Shown in pieces: positions 48,401 through 60,261 of a stretch of DNA of 64,000 nucleotides (its first letter is position 1; each line of letters begins with the position of its first letter). The translations under genes were made by a program, and so were the position numbers. The notes beneath the pieces are model-generated. The model saw only the letters and a program-made list of their open reading frames with translations, was not told the origin of the DNA and ran no database searches. Source of the stretch: Petunia secreta (lineage: Eukaryota > Streptophyta > Magnoliopsida > Solanales > Solanaceae); NCBI GenBank assembly GCA_029990175.1, contig JARKIP010000011.1, positions 24,154,001 through 24,218,000 of the forward strand. Direction: 5' to 3'.

Positions 48401-50982
48401 GACTACAGATGAAGCAGTAATAACTAGAAGAATTCAAATACTCACGCAACAACAATGTCTCCCTTTTTGCAAAATGCTGGAATTGCACTGAACATCGTAG
48501 AAAGTCCATAAGAGTAGAGTATGGAATCTGGAGTTCCCAGAAACTTTGCTATTCTAGCCTCACAATCAAGGTGGACATCTGCATGAAAGATAGCATATTC
48601 AGATTGAATTTTTTGATACGGGCCTATTCAGATTAATATAAATGAGAATGAAGAAGGAGAAGAGTGCAACGAAGCCATAGAACAGTAAGTAGAGACAAAT
48701 GATCAAATTATACCAATTGTGCCATAGAATCCCCGAGGACCACAAGAACCTACACCATACTTCTCTAGAGCTGTAGTACAAGTTTCCTGTCATTCAACAT
48801 TAGGTTTGAATGTTCTGTTCTTCTGAAGAACTGAATTTAAATCACATTTACATAAATAATTGAACCTTACTAGTAATTCTTGGCTTCCTAATAATCCAAG
48901 GTAATTTGCTGAAGTAAAGTTCACTACGTCTTTCCCATTAACAATAGTATGAGGCCCTGCAGCACTGAACAAACAGAAGATATTAGAAGCAATACATCAA
49001 GCTATCCATTCCTACAAGTTCGATAACTTTAGTATCTACATCATGAACTTGAATAATAGGAGAAGAATAAAAACTCTTCTAGCAGTAAATGTGACTCAAG
49101 TGCAGCTTACTAAACATCAGCATATAATGAAAATAAGCTGGTTACAACTTGTTCAGCAAACTTGAGTGATTTTACTAAATCAATTCCAGATAAGACCTCC
49201 AAAAATAAGTAATTATGTTTCATGGCTTCTTGGTGTAACATGCTAAATGTGTATGATATCCATCCCATGTTGGAGTTCCTTGGTTTCCTACGTTTGAAGA
49301 GGCGGGAAGCTTTTTGATGCATATGCAGCACACATCTCAGTGCTGCTTCATGAAATTAACCTTTAATTATAAAAAGAATAGTTGAATGTAACAAGCAACA
49401 GGACAGTAGAACTGTTTTATTGGTTTCTATCCTTAGATAGCTATCTAATAGTCATTTATAATACAAGAATAAAACCGAGGGTAATACTAAACTGATTCTC
49501 TAAAAGAAATCTACTTTAAAATGATGTAAAGCTGAGAGAGCAGCGCGGAGAACAGAAAACATACCATTCAAGAGAATGCAAAATCTTTACAGAGTGTCTT
49601 TTCAGTCAAAATGTTCTCCCAGAAAATTCTAACTCTCTAAATGCATACAGTTGATTAAAGAAAGAGTTATCTGACTGAAATCATCTGAACAAAATACAAC
49701 CTTTTTGTAAGGCTGAACAAAATACAACTATCAGACAGTTCTAAAAGAAAAACAAGAAACAGCTTTCCACCTTTCCAAAACTGGAGGTTCATGTTTCATC
49801 TCATCTGTGATGGAAGGGATAAGCGGTTCAGGGGACCATTCTTCACATAACTCATCAATCTCCTGAGAACAGTAAAGCCATTCATCAGCTTAAATTATTT
49901 TCTTACAGGGTAAGAGTTGGGGGTGGGGGCAGCGGCACTGTGTGATTCTCTTGACTCTCATATTGGTGCGTATAGGATAAATATAAAGGGATCTTCATGT
50001 GAATCACACAAAACTGGAAAGGATGGCTAAAAGAACTGAAAAGACTCCTTTTGCATATCTTGAACTTATGTTTTCCTGGAGCATGCTTATTTCCTGTCTT
50101 GACCCTAAATGCTAAATAGATATAAAACTGCAGCTATTAAATCCATCACGCATTGAAGCTACTATAGACAGCTAAGTATAACGTTAGCAGAAGTGCAAGG
50201 AAAAATACAGTTTGGCACATGCAAATATGACATAAGCTTATCGATTGTTCAGTATTCCGGAGGTAATTATAATTAACGAGTTGTCAACCTCATAAATTGG
50301 CAGTAGTTAAGCGGAACTTCTAGACTAAACACCTAACCTCATATTATTTTCAGTCAATTAAGCCTTATATCCAGCGAATTAATTTATGCACATCCGGATG
50401 GTAGGAAGGGGAGACTAGTTAAAAGACGAGAAGTCCTTTTCTTTTGCCTTTCTCATTATATATCGTAGAAACGAGTAAGAATTCCTAGAATAAATATCAC
50501 TATCTTAGTTGAAAGCCAGCCCTGTAGAGTTAATCATCAGTTGATACAGATATAGAACTATAACCAAGAATTGATGCAAATTAAGAGAACTATGGAAGAC
50601 CAAACATAGTAGCCTTTGAACAACGATGAAGACATAATATACATACGGCCATTGACATTTGAAAATGCTGATATATGACAAACCTTCTTTGTCAATGGTC
50701 TTTTAGGTGGTTTATAACTCTTTTGAGACAATAGGAAAAGGATGACCACCAGGAGAAGACCTTCCACAAACAGATGTCCTATGGGAAAAAAGCAAAGTAT
50801 TATTCACTGCACAAAATAGAATTTATAAACAAAGAGGTGAGTATCGTCCAAAGAATGGCGAGACTACCTCCAATGTTGACCTCGAATATCTCAGCTCTTG
50901 CGAATGGAGCCTCAAAGGTTGATGTCACCCAATCAGATGTAGCTCTCACCACATTTGCAAGTGCTGACACTGTTGTATCCAT
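45459..50982 (-). CDS. LCB1: Serine palmitoyltransferase subunit 1 (long-chain base biosynthesis protein 1)
   Basis: The 12 exons in transcript order are 50982-50868, 50778-50684, 49862-49771, 48964-48871, 48786-48714, 48578-48446, 47164-46990, 46563-46423, 46346-46251, 46096-45955, 45869-45742 and 45638-45459. They join to 488 codons (487 residues plus stop), close to the Arabidopsis length. An N-terminal membrane helix (GHLFVEGLLLVVILFLLSQ, residues about 39-57) anchors it in the ER. The alpha-oxoamine synthase fold follows: VVNFTSANYLGLLG, CGPRGFYGTIDVHLDCE and VLLDESNSIGVLG. LCB1 pairs with the catalytic subunit LCB2 to condense serine and palmitoyl-CoA, the first step of sphingolipid synthesis. 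Where LCB2 has the PLP-binding lysine, this protein reads TAAMGHALATEGG, as expected for the non-catalytic subunit. Confidence 0.96.
47197..47376. repeat. Tandem duplication of about 93 bp in LCB1 intron 6
   Basis: The block with GTGCCAATATTAAGGTTA and TATCAAGATAATCAGAACAG occurs twice, starting near 47201 and 47294, with several point differences. It lies just upstream, on the gene's strand, of exon 7. Confidence 0.85.
47573..47667. repeat. 32-bp direct repeat in LCB1 intron 6
   Basis: CATCAGTAAAGAGCTTTATG and the following AGCTATAATCCA occur at about 47573 and 47636 without visible mismatch, 63 bases apart. Confidence 0.85.
47687..48181 (+). mobile_element. RTE-type LINE 3' end in LCB1 intron 6
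   Basis: The plus-strand frame reads MRILRWMCGHTRVDKIRNEV and, after a TGA in place of a conserved codon, WFGHVKRRNTGAP and DLRRGRGRLEKNWGEVIKQ, the conserved C-terminal end of RTE LINEs. About 150 bp of 3' UTR follows and ends in a TTGTTGTTGTTG tail near 48180. It is 5'-truncated and lies opposite to LCB1. Confidence 0.85.
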
Positions 50983-52300
50983 TATCTAAACTTGCCAAAC
51001 ACAGACGATAACAACAAACTTAACCCCAGATAAAATGAAATTTCTTTTAGAATGGTTTATTACCACATTGCTCCTACTATGTGGTGATCAATAACTTAAA
51101 ACCAAAAGAACAGGTTACTCATGATGTTGTCAGGCAGATAGAGATATCTTAAGGAGAAGCAAATCCATTTGCCACAAACACCATAAAAATTGACAAGCGA
51201 TAATCCTCGAGTCATTATAAATTCTGCTTATGAATGACAATATAAAAAAGAAAACACTAAAACAAAAGAAACCTGGGAATACATATATTGTTTGATATAA
51301 CGTATTACATAAAAGTAAATAACCTAAAGTAAGCTAAGCATCAAAAAGACATCAACTTTATCGAAAATGCTGATTGATTGATCATCTTTACAATCAGTAG
51401 ACTCTCAAATTCAATTATGTGACTCATCTACAATCATACACTATGCAGATCCTCTGATGTACAATTGATCACTTAAAAAAAGATTCATAAATCATAACCT
51501 GAGATCTAAGATATAATTACATGGGTTAATTTAGTTATTTAAAGCTTCAGTTTTTATGCATAAAGAAAGAAAGTTTAAGTAGCCATTATTCAAGAATCCA
51601 CTCTAATTCATAAATTGAGCTCAAATTCTAGAAGGGTGTCCAATTCTTCACTCCAAATTGGGCAGTTTAGTACACGAAACATCCCGCGATCACGTAGGTC
51701 CCGGGATATATCTACATTACAAAGATAACTTAAAAAACAAAGGTTTGAAGAATTTCAGTTTGTAAAGATTCTCACCAAAGAATGTTAAAATTGTAAAGCA
51801 GATCCTGGAAAATGGAATTGAAAATTATGGAATCAATGGAACATTGTAACACCAAATAAGGAAACAAGAGCTGGCTTTTGTTGACCAAGGAAATGAACGG
51901 GAAATGTGAGAGACGCTAAAAGGCAAAGATCAATTGAACAAGGAGACGTTGGTCAAAGGTATTTGACATTTCTAAAGGTAGCAATTTGACAATTTGAGCA
52001 TGTTGGTATGTCAGTGTTGTGCCTTGGAATTTTCTTTGGTTTTTTTTTTTTTTAAAAGCAAAATACCACTCAGCTTGTAGCTTAGTCGCTATTTTTATTA
52101 TTAATAAACAAACAAAAACAATAAATTCAGTCTTTACATCATGAATGAACTATAAATTTGCTAAGACTAAATAATGCCTAGGTAGTGGTACTATAGCAAA
52201 ATACACAAGCATTGCGTTCACCTCATTGGGTTGAGCATCGTGCAATGCTAATACCACCAATTGAGGCAAATTTAACACTTAGATAATATGCTTTACATGA
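50983..52300. other. LCB1 promoter and 5' flank
   Basis: AT-rich sequence upstream of the LCB1 start. A 5' UTR, perhaps with an intron, must begin here, but no TATA box or start site can be chosen with confidence. No gene or bounded mobile element is seen. Confidence 0.4.
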
Positions 52301-52314
52301 ATCACCACACTATT

Positions 52315-52929
52315 TTAGAATAATATGTATGAAAAACTAATAAAATATATAGTAGCTAAGAATTTGATTAAAACCATGAGAAATAATCTTGAAAAACATC
52401 CTTGAATTTGTTGCATTGTATCCTTGATGAAGCATCCAATAGTAGAGCCAAAAAATGGAGTGATAGTTCTCACATAATAGGTCGTTGAGGAGCTCGTTGA
52501 GTAGGTTAAAAATCTGCCCGCTCCCTTGTATTTCTTCCTACGCGCGCCTAACAATTTCTCGCACGCTCGTTGATGCGAGCGAAAATCTGCCCACATCTCC
52601 CTTACACCCTCGGTTGCGCTCGCTGGCTTAGCTCGTTGAGGCGAGCACGTTGTTGCCCGGAAAAATTCATGCTGCACCAGTTCATTAATGGGTACGCTCG
52701 TTGAGGCGAGCAACTTGTTGCCCCTCCTTCTCGAATGCCTCCAAATTTGCTCGCTGGGAAGGCTCGTTGAGCTTGGTAATTTTCTGTGTGCCATTCCACA
52801 ATGCAAAGCTACCCAACAACTCATTCCAAACAAGATCAATGCAGCCTCATATCTACATACATGAATAATTTCCATTCCAAAATATTTCACAATTCCCTTA
52901 AAACCACCATGAGCAAGATGAATCTTCAC
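52315..52929 (-). other. Open frame over a cluster of GCTCGTTGAGGCGAGC palindromes
   Basis: A 204-codon minus-strand frame is open here, but its middle (52490-52775) is built from repeats of GCTCGTTGAGGCGAGC-like palindromes, and the predicted protein (many SPQRA and QQRA motifs) matches no family I know. I treat it as a repeat-driven ORF, not a gene. Confidence 0.4.
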
Positions 52930-53040
52930 ACCATGAATTAGAACAATGACAGTACCTACAAAAAAGAAAAAAAGTTAGTAGTAAAAGCCTCGATGCTCTC
53001 CTCTACATAGATTCGAGCATGAAGGAAAATTCCACCTACC

Positions 53041-53229
53041 TTGTTTCTAAACATTCCTCCTCGGCCTAGTACGAATGTATGGCTCATTACACTTATCCCC
53101 ATTCACCAACCTCCTTCCCATGCTATCCAACTCATGAAACGAATTAATCGTGACATCTCCTTGATCAAGAGCCAAGTTCGCCAAGTAATCCGACAATTTA
53201 TTCCCTTCTCTAAATGCATGCATCACCAC
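53041..53229 (-). pseudogene. LINE-type RNase H fragment
   Basis: The minus-strand frame contains VVMHAFREGNKLSDYLANLA, the end of the plant RVT_3-type RNase H domain, followed by 35 or so residues to a stop. Its upstream part is cut off at 53230 by LTR-like sequence. Confidence 0.7.
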
Positions 53230-53792
53230 TGACACGACCCGAAATCCGGCTAGGCCGTGTGGGCACCCGACATCCTCCCCTAGACCCGTCGGGCGAACCC
53301 CTACCAATAAAATTAGGAAAATAAATATAATTCAATTCATAAATAAGAATAAGAGTTAGAAAACGCACAGACGTACTGATGCCTCTAAGCTGTACAAAAG
53401 AAATTACAGCTGACTATCCAACATATTAGGTTTAGGACTATCCAGACTAGACATCTAAGAGTACAAAAGAAGACAAATACCTCCTGAAGGGAGCAAAATG
53501 CAACTGAAATAAAAACATAAAATTGGTGGCCATCTGGAATAAAAGCTGGCTCACCTTGACAGCTGAAGTCGTCTTCGCTCCTTCACAACGTGGCGAACTC
53601 AATCCTGGAGCGAACCTGCCGAAACGAAATAGATAGACAAAAACAAAGAACAAACAAGGGTGAGTCAAAAGGACTCAATAAGTGGGGAAGACTAGTCACC
53701 TCAAAGAATATGATAGCTAGCCAGGGAGAAAAGAAACAGATAAACCAAATTCTTCTTATTTAAATTATGAAAAGACAGAGCAAGATAATAAC
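53230..53792. mobile_element. LTR-like fragment, interrupted by the Ogre-type element
   Basis: The left boundary is TGACACGACCCGAAATCC, a start often seen in nightshade Gypsy LTRs, and it cuts the LINE fragment. The right side ends at the first base of the larger LTR at 53793. The rest should reappear past the right edge of the window. Confidence 0.45.
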
Positions 53793-56700
53793 TGTCACAC
53801 CCCTTTTTTCCGCGCGCCCGCTTTTGGGGAGGGCGTTTCGGGTTTAGGAAAAGCACTTATGGGATTTTTATGATTATTTGGCGCTATCCCGAGTTAGGGT
53901 TTCCATTTAAGGAAGTGACGGTGTTTCAAGGTACGAATTGTTTATTTAAAATTCGGAGTCGCCACTTGACAAGTTTAAGGTGTGCCAAGTCACCCAAAGG
54001 GTACCTTGGAACACCTATGACTCGTTAGTGGTCTGCGTTAGAGTTCCGGGTAGGGATCTCGGTTGACTCTCGGGAAGGGGTTAAGCACCCTCGAGTCCTG
54101 TGTCGAGCACAGTTGCTTTTATTGACGCATTCCGGCTATATGAAATTTTTATTGCACCTGCCTTTATTTATTTTTTCTTTGCTACGCTTTAATTTATTAT
54201 TGTTTTATTTTATTTATTTATTTTTTTATTATTATTATTATTATTTTTTTTTTCTTTTCAGTGACTCGGCCGAATATTTCCGCGCAGGCACTTCACCCGT
54301 TCGAAACCTTATCAACCTTGATTTGAGTCTCCAAATTTATTCTTTATAATTGCATTAATTTTTTTTTTTTTGGTCAAAACTCGAACTCATAATTCAGCTT
54401 GATTTTTGATTATATATATCGCATTTACTTTCGACACATTTTTTCTTTATTTACGTCGGCTTGATTCAATATTTATAAATGTAATTTATTTAAAGCCGGA
54501 TATGGTCGCGCAGGCACTTCACCCGTTCGAGATCTTCCGATTTAAATAAACTACGCTTGAGTCGGTTTATTTGACTGAGATACTAATGTCATTTAGTTTA
54601 TTCAATTATCCTTCACCTAATTTTGATTTTTGTTCCTTATAACTAGAAAAATTACTAAATTTACATTTTTGAACATTATTAGGGGCCTTAAAGTTAAAGG
54701 ACTGAGGTAAACTGACCTGGCTTTGCAAATTTTTAGCCCATTTACACAAACCTCCGCCTGTTACGTTTGTTAAAGGAAAATTGCGCCAGATGTCCCTTTT
54801 GCCTATTTGTTTTAATATTTGGCCCAAATTGCAGATTTGATTGTTATTTAGCCCACTTATTTGTTCCATAGCGTTTGCATTGATGTTCTATTTTTCCCTA
54901 TTTGCTTTAAAATCTGACCGGAATTGTCAAGGGTTCTTTTTTTTTTTTTTTTTGTAAATCAGATTCTAGGCTAATTTTATCCATTTTTCCCTTTTATTCC
55001 ATATTAAGTTACATCAAAGAACTCATATACTGATTGGAGCACATTTTCGCAAAAAAGATAAAGGCCAGCAACGATACTGATTCTGTTATTACATAACAAT
55101 TGCACAAACAGTCACCTTTCTTACTTATGTTTCAGATTTAACTAAGAAGTTTCAAAATGGTGCTATTTGAGTAAAATTTGATTTTTTCCCTTAAGACAAA
55201 GACAAATATGGCAGATCTATAGAAATAGCAAATGACAAACTTGGCAGGACTTTCACATCATTCATATGCATTGAAGTCTAGATATGATAAAATATTTCAA
55301 AGTAAAATACATAGGAAGTTAATAAATACCTAGTGAAGAAAATATTCCCTAACAATGCAATGGAGGACCATCAACCAACAGCCTAATCCAAGCAAAGTAT
55401 TCAGCAACAACCAACACCAAGTAAACCCTTGCTATCAACCAGAACCAGCCCTCTTTCTTTTTCTTTTTTTTTAATGTATTTTTCCTACTATTTTTCTTAC
55501 TTTCAGATCTATTTTTGAAAGTAGTTGAGAGAAAATAAATACCAGCATTCAATGTCTATCTGGCTGCCTTAATGAGAGAGTCAATGCTCTCTTTTATAGA
55601 GGAGAGAGGAGGGTACAGAGCTTGCTGGACAGCTGGGATCAAAACCCAAAGAGAATTGCTTTTTTACAAGCATGCTAAGGCCAATAAATGCTCTGTTTGG
55701 AGCCTTACTCAATAGGGAAATATGGCAGGGAGGAGGCTGCCATGCCATTTTCTTTTTACCATTTTTTAGCTCACTTTTGATATCTCCTCATTAATGAGGG
55801 AGATATTTCTTGGAATTCAAACTTGGACTCCAAATTTATTTCTAAACCTATGTTCTATTCTCAGATTTCCTTAACTTAAAGCCAAACCTTTAAACTCAAA
55901 CTTTTAAACTTAAGAACTCCCAAAAACTAAATTAGACAAGATGGACTTGGGTCCAGTCTACAAAAGTAGACAGACTAATCACCTCCAACCCAATTTCATG
56001 CATAAAATAACTAGACTTGACTCTCCTCAGCCTAACAAACTAACTAGAGCAGTCTAGCTTACCCAGAGAAAGGTCCCAATGAACCCTTCATTAATTCCCA
56101 GCAAGCACACAAACAATGCTATACTAAATTACTCTAAAACCAGCAACCAAACTTCACAATCAGATATAAATCCTAGGCAGAACAAACTCAACGATAAATC
56201 AACTTCCCTTCTTATTAACTTGTAAGCGTAGACAAACACATATAGCCAAAGCGAAGCTAAGATCGAACAAAACAATGTAAAACAGTTGTAAGTGAGACAG
56301 ATTATCAAACAAATAATCGCTTCATGTCTTGATCCGATGGAAGTAAACATGTGCTCATTCTATGAGATCCCCACACGATGTTCTTTACAGGAGACTACTA
56401 AGAAGGACACTGATCATCAATCAAACATCTGTTCAATCGTTTACTGAGTTTCTCAATTAGAAAACAATGTGGGAATAAATTTCATTTCACATACTACACT
56501 AAAACATGGCTTCATCACTAACAAATAAGAAAGAGTAAAACAAATACCAATCCTTGCCGCTGCTGCCTCGGATTAATCTTTCCAAGTTCAGCATCAACAC
56601 AAGCTGACTGCCACAGCTGCTGCATCAATCAACCAAACAGAGTCGCCTCGCTTTGTCGATTGAACAACATAGTTGCTGCAACTCAGTCCGCTATCATCAC

Positions 56701-57890
56701 TGCCTTAGCCGTTTCTGTTTCGTCGACGCCAAACAAACACTCGAAATACAGCCCCGTCACTGCCTCATTATCGTAGGCAAACTGAACCAAGCGCATCCAG
56801 GCAGCTAGGTCGACTCGACCATACGGCCTCGTCAATGAACCAAACATCACAGTCCATTACCACCCTTACCATTGCTGCAACAAACAAACTCCCAAATCAG
56901 TCACCATTCAAACCCCTTCACAAGCCGAAACTGTCCCATACCCGTTGTTTTAACCCCAAACTAACAGCCCCATCGACGCCATCAACCCCTCAGTCCCCAA
57001 ACAAAATTGTAACAGCCTCGGACTCAAACGAACAGCCCCTCCAAAACATCATTATCAAAAGAAAAGAGAAAGAATATAAGAAGAAGCAACGGGAAACAGA
57101 AATGGACGAAAGGAAACGGGAAACGGGGACGGGGTTCGGGAAAAATGAGGATGGGGTTTGGAAAAATGGGGATGTGAGGGTGAACGGGGTGGAGACGAAA
57201 AGAAGGAGAAAAGAAAACTCACCGGAAAATAGAAAAAGTTGCCGGAGTGCCGACTTTCAAAACCCGATTTACAAGAATCCCTTGACATTTTGTGGAAACC
57301 AAAGCCAGATCGGGACAGAGGGGCTAAAAGCGGTTCGGGAGGTGTATTTTTTTTTTGCCGGAGAGTGGTGGCTCGCCGTCGCCGGTGGCGGAGCTCCGGC
57401 GGCGGCGTAAATTTCGCCAGGGCTTCGCCCGTTTCTGTGATTAGTTGTGTGTAGTGGGAAATGAGGGTTGGGAAAGGGTTATAAGGTGAAAGTGATGGGC
57501 ATTTGTGAGCCGTTGGATCAAATTGAATGGACGGCTGAGATTAAACGGGTCAAATGGGGTGGGCTGAGATGTTGGGCTTCATTTAACTCTCTTTTGGATT
57601 TCACAAATAGCCCCAATTGCAAGTTTAAACTACTAAAGTACAGATTATATAACACACACAATTGACAAATAGACTAATTAACTAACACTTAAATTATACA
57701 AGTGCACAGATTATCACAAAAATGTAAAGACATAGTTAGGCACATAACAAATATATATATTTGATACTTTTCTGGTATTTTTCTCCTAATTAAATGCCCA
57801 GCATTAGCTACGATACATATAAAACTGAAGAAAATTAACACTACTATTTTATGCATTTGGTATTTTATGTGCCAAAATTAGGTGATTACA
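53793..57890 (-). mobile_element. 3' LTR (4.1 kb) of a Tat/Ogre-type Ty3/Gypsy retrotransposon
   Basis: On the plus strand this runs from TGTCACACCCCTTTTTTCC to TTAGGTGATTACA. In element orientation it begins TGTAATCACC and ends GGTGTGACA, with TG..CA ends. A polypurine tract lies directly before it. LTRs of 4-5 kb are typical of Ogre elements. Many short ORFs in it, including a 191-codon frame at 56835-57410 on the opposite strand, are not supported as genes. The base pair group ATAAC at 53788-53792 is the likely left copy of the 5-bp target duplication. Confidence 0.85.
55591..55598 (-). promoter_or_regulatory. TATA box of the LTR promoter
   Basis: On the minus strand the sequence is CCTCTATAAAAGAGAGC. 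Its position in the middle of the LTR fits U3 above and R/U5 below, with transcription expected to start near 55565. Confidence 0.5.
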
Positions 57891-57906
57891 GCTGCCCCTC
57901 TTTGTT
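57891..57906 (-). promoter_or_regulatory. Polypurine tract of the retrotransposon
   Basis: On the minus strand AACAAAGAGGGGCAGC abuts the LTR start TGTAATC, the place where plus-strand DNA synthesis is primed. Confidence 0.8.
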
Positions 57907-58439
57907 CGGGAACATGAAGAGTTTTCGGACAAAGACGTAATCAACAACTAATTTTGGCTCTCCGGTTCTAGCCGAGGGTGATACTTGAAAAATGGCGACC
58001 GTGCCCTGACTGTAAGGCTCCTACATATCCTTGGACTAAGGAATCAGGTCAGTGTAGTTCCTGACATGCGATGGCTGGGACTACCGCTTCCTAGACATAC
58101 AACCTAGACACTTCTAAACTAAACTAAACTGATACTAAACACCTAGACTCACCACGATTGACTCTAGATGCTTCTACCCACACTAGGACTGATACAAGAC
58201 ATACTAGAGTTGTTGCTGCTGGTCACTAGTTGCTTGCTGACTGGCGGTCATTGCTTTACAGAGAAAATGAAAGTACAACATTGAAAATGTAAAGTTACAA
58301 TTCCTATTCTAAGTCTTCATGCTTCCCGAGATGAGCTTCTTGGTCCTTGCTCCCCTCACTTGTTTAAAATAAAACCACCGCTCTTGGTTCAAGTGGGTTT
58401 TGCTCTTTGTAGAAAAGATAAACCCCCGATCTTGGTTCA

Positions 58440-59095
58440 GGTGGGTCTTCCCTCTTTACAGCATGGATTCCCTCGTTCTTCCGGTGGATGCCTCGACTTC
58501 TTTACAACTACTCCCTCATTCTCCAGGTGGGTGCCTCGACTTCTTTACAACTACTCCCTCATTCTCCAGGTGGGTGCCTCGACTTTTTAAATAAACTGCT
58601 CCCTCATTCTTCAGGTGGGTGCCTCGACTTCTTTACAATTACTCCCTCATTCTTCAGGTGGGTGCCTCGACTTCTTTACCACTACTCCCTCATTCTCCAG
58701 GTGGGCGCCTCGATATCTTAAATAAACTACTCCCTCATTCTTCAGGTGGGTGCCTCGACTTCTTTACCACTGCTCCCTCATTCTCCAGGTGGGCGCCTCG
58801 ATATCTTAAATAAACTACTCCCTCATTCTTCAGGTGGGTGCCTCGACTTCTTTACAACTACTCCCTCATTCTTCAGGTGGGTGCCTCGACTTCTTTACCA
58901 CTACTCCCTCATTCTCCAGGTGGGCGCCTCGATATCTTAAATAAACTACTCCCTCATTCTTCAGGTGGGTGCCTCGATATCTTAAATAAGCTACTCCCTC
59001 ATTCTTCAGGTGGGTGCCTCGACTTTTAAAATAAACTGCTCCCTCATTCTTCAGGTGGGTGCCTCGACTTCTTTACAACTACTCCCTCATGAATG
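58440..59095. repeat. Minisatellite of alternating 43- and 45-bp units
   Basis: Fourteen CTCCCTCATTCT starts at 58511, 58554, 58599, 58642, 58685, 58730, 58773, 58818, 58861, 58904, 58949, 58994, 59039 and 59082 are spaced 43 or 45 bases. The longer units carry a TTAAATAAACT end in place of TTCTTTACAACT. Degenerate copies extend left to about 58375. All frames across it give repetitive peptides only. Confidence 0.95.
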
Positions 59096-59826
59096 CTGCT
59101 TCTGACTTGAAAATTGACATTGTCCCTCTTGAAATTGGTGCTCAGGCGAGATTTGATGATCTTGAAATCTGCCTACCGTCTGATGATCTCCTTCATAGTG
59201 CAAATTCTCAACACGTCAATTTGCGATCGAGAGATGATTTGGCTTCCATTATCTAGGCGGATCCTGACCATGCTCTGCTACAACTGCAAAACAGGTAAAC
59301 AATTTTGCAAAACTTTCTTTTGCTCGTTTTGATGTTATTTTGTTTGAAAAGTGAAGAAATGGGAAAGATTTCGGACAAAAGGACTCCGAACGAAATGATG
59401 TCCTTTTGGAGATGTAAAAAGAAACTTATCTGAAGGTGGAAGTGACGACCCTAATAACATGACATGCTTCTGGTCCTCAAAAACCTGATCATTCACAAAC
59501 AGTTCTTCCTCGATCTTTCTCCAGTTGGAACATTCAGTCATGACCACTTTCCAAACCCCCTTGATGACATTTATGAAGACCCACATTCGGTTAGTGGTGC
59601 CCCTTTCGGGGTTTTCACCAACTAACCTCTCACTTTGTTCTTTTATCTCACTGTTTGTCGTGCGGCGCCCTTTCAGGTTTTCACCGGCAAGACTTCATTT
59701 TCCTTTTTTCTTTTTTTTTTTTCTCTTTTGCTGATGATAATGTCTTAGGCGCTCCGAGCCTCTTCCTGATTTCGAGACTGAAATGCCAAACGTCTCATGA
59801 GCATGTGAAAAGATGGTAAGAATAGT

Positions 59827-59875
59827 AGAAGTTTGTTTTTATTTTATTGATGAAATAAAATAAAAACAAACTTCT
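59827..59875. other. Perfect 22-bp inverted repeat with 5-base loop
   Basis: The left arm AGAAGTTTGTTTTTATTTTA plus TT is exactly mirrored after the loop GATGA. In element orientation it directly follows AAACTGGGGC. Its AT-rich stem could act as an RNA structure in the 3' noncoding region. Confidence 0.9.
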
Positions 59876-60261
59876 GCCCCAGTTTAGCAGAAACTGCAGA
59901 TTGGGATTTTCTTTGAATTTGGCCGCAAACTTGGAGGCGGGTTTTGCGTCGATATGAGATAAGAAAAACCGGAACTTTCCCCTATTTTTGAAGCTAGGGA
60001 ACCTTTAGAACTTTCACTGATATGACCGCACCTGAATGGTTGCCTACGTATCCTTTTGAGAGGAATCAGGTCAAACGTAGCTCTGGCAACTTAATGCCAA
60101 AATTTGTTGTTTTGAATCTTTCTTTCATTCGTTCAATTTCATTACAATTACAGGATTCCCAATAAGGGTTCACAAAAGCAATACAAAGCCAAAGGCTAAC
60201 AAAAGGGATACATCATCTGGATAAGGGAAACAAAGACTTTCACCATCCCAATCCAAGGACA

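Larger units (their letters stand above)
57907..60261 (-). other. 3' noncoding region of the retrotransposon
   Basis: A 2.35 kb stretch between the pol stop codon and the polypurine tract. It carries a 43/45-bp minisatellite (58440-59095), a 22-bp perfect hairpin (59827-59875) and two copies of a 41-bp motif (58020-58060 and 60043-60083). The 83-codon minus frame at 59335-59586 is not clearly a gene. Confidence 0.65.

Noticed and set aside
56835..57410. A 191-codon plus-strand ORF inside the LTR
   Set aside because: It runs antisense to the element, has low-complexity composition, shows no known domain, and the LTR boundaries explain the sequence.
58440..59095. A CRISPR-like array because of regularly spaced repeats
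   Set aside because: The units are contiguous with no unique spacers, the genome is a plant's, and the array lies inside a retrotransposon.
58360..59256. Overlapping plus-strand ORFs with a repeated GASTSLQLLPHS-like peptide
   Set aside because: They are frames through the 43/45-bp minisatellite and shift with each 43-bp unit; no start or domain supports a gene.
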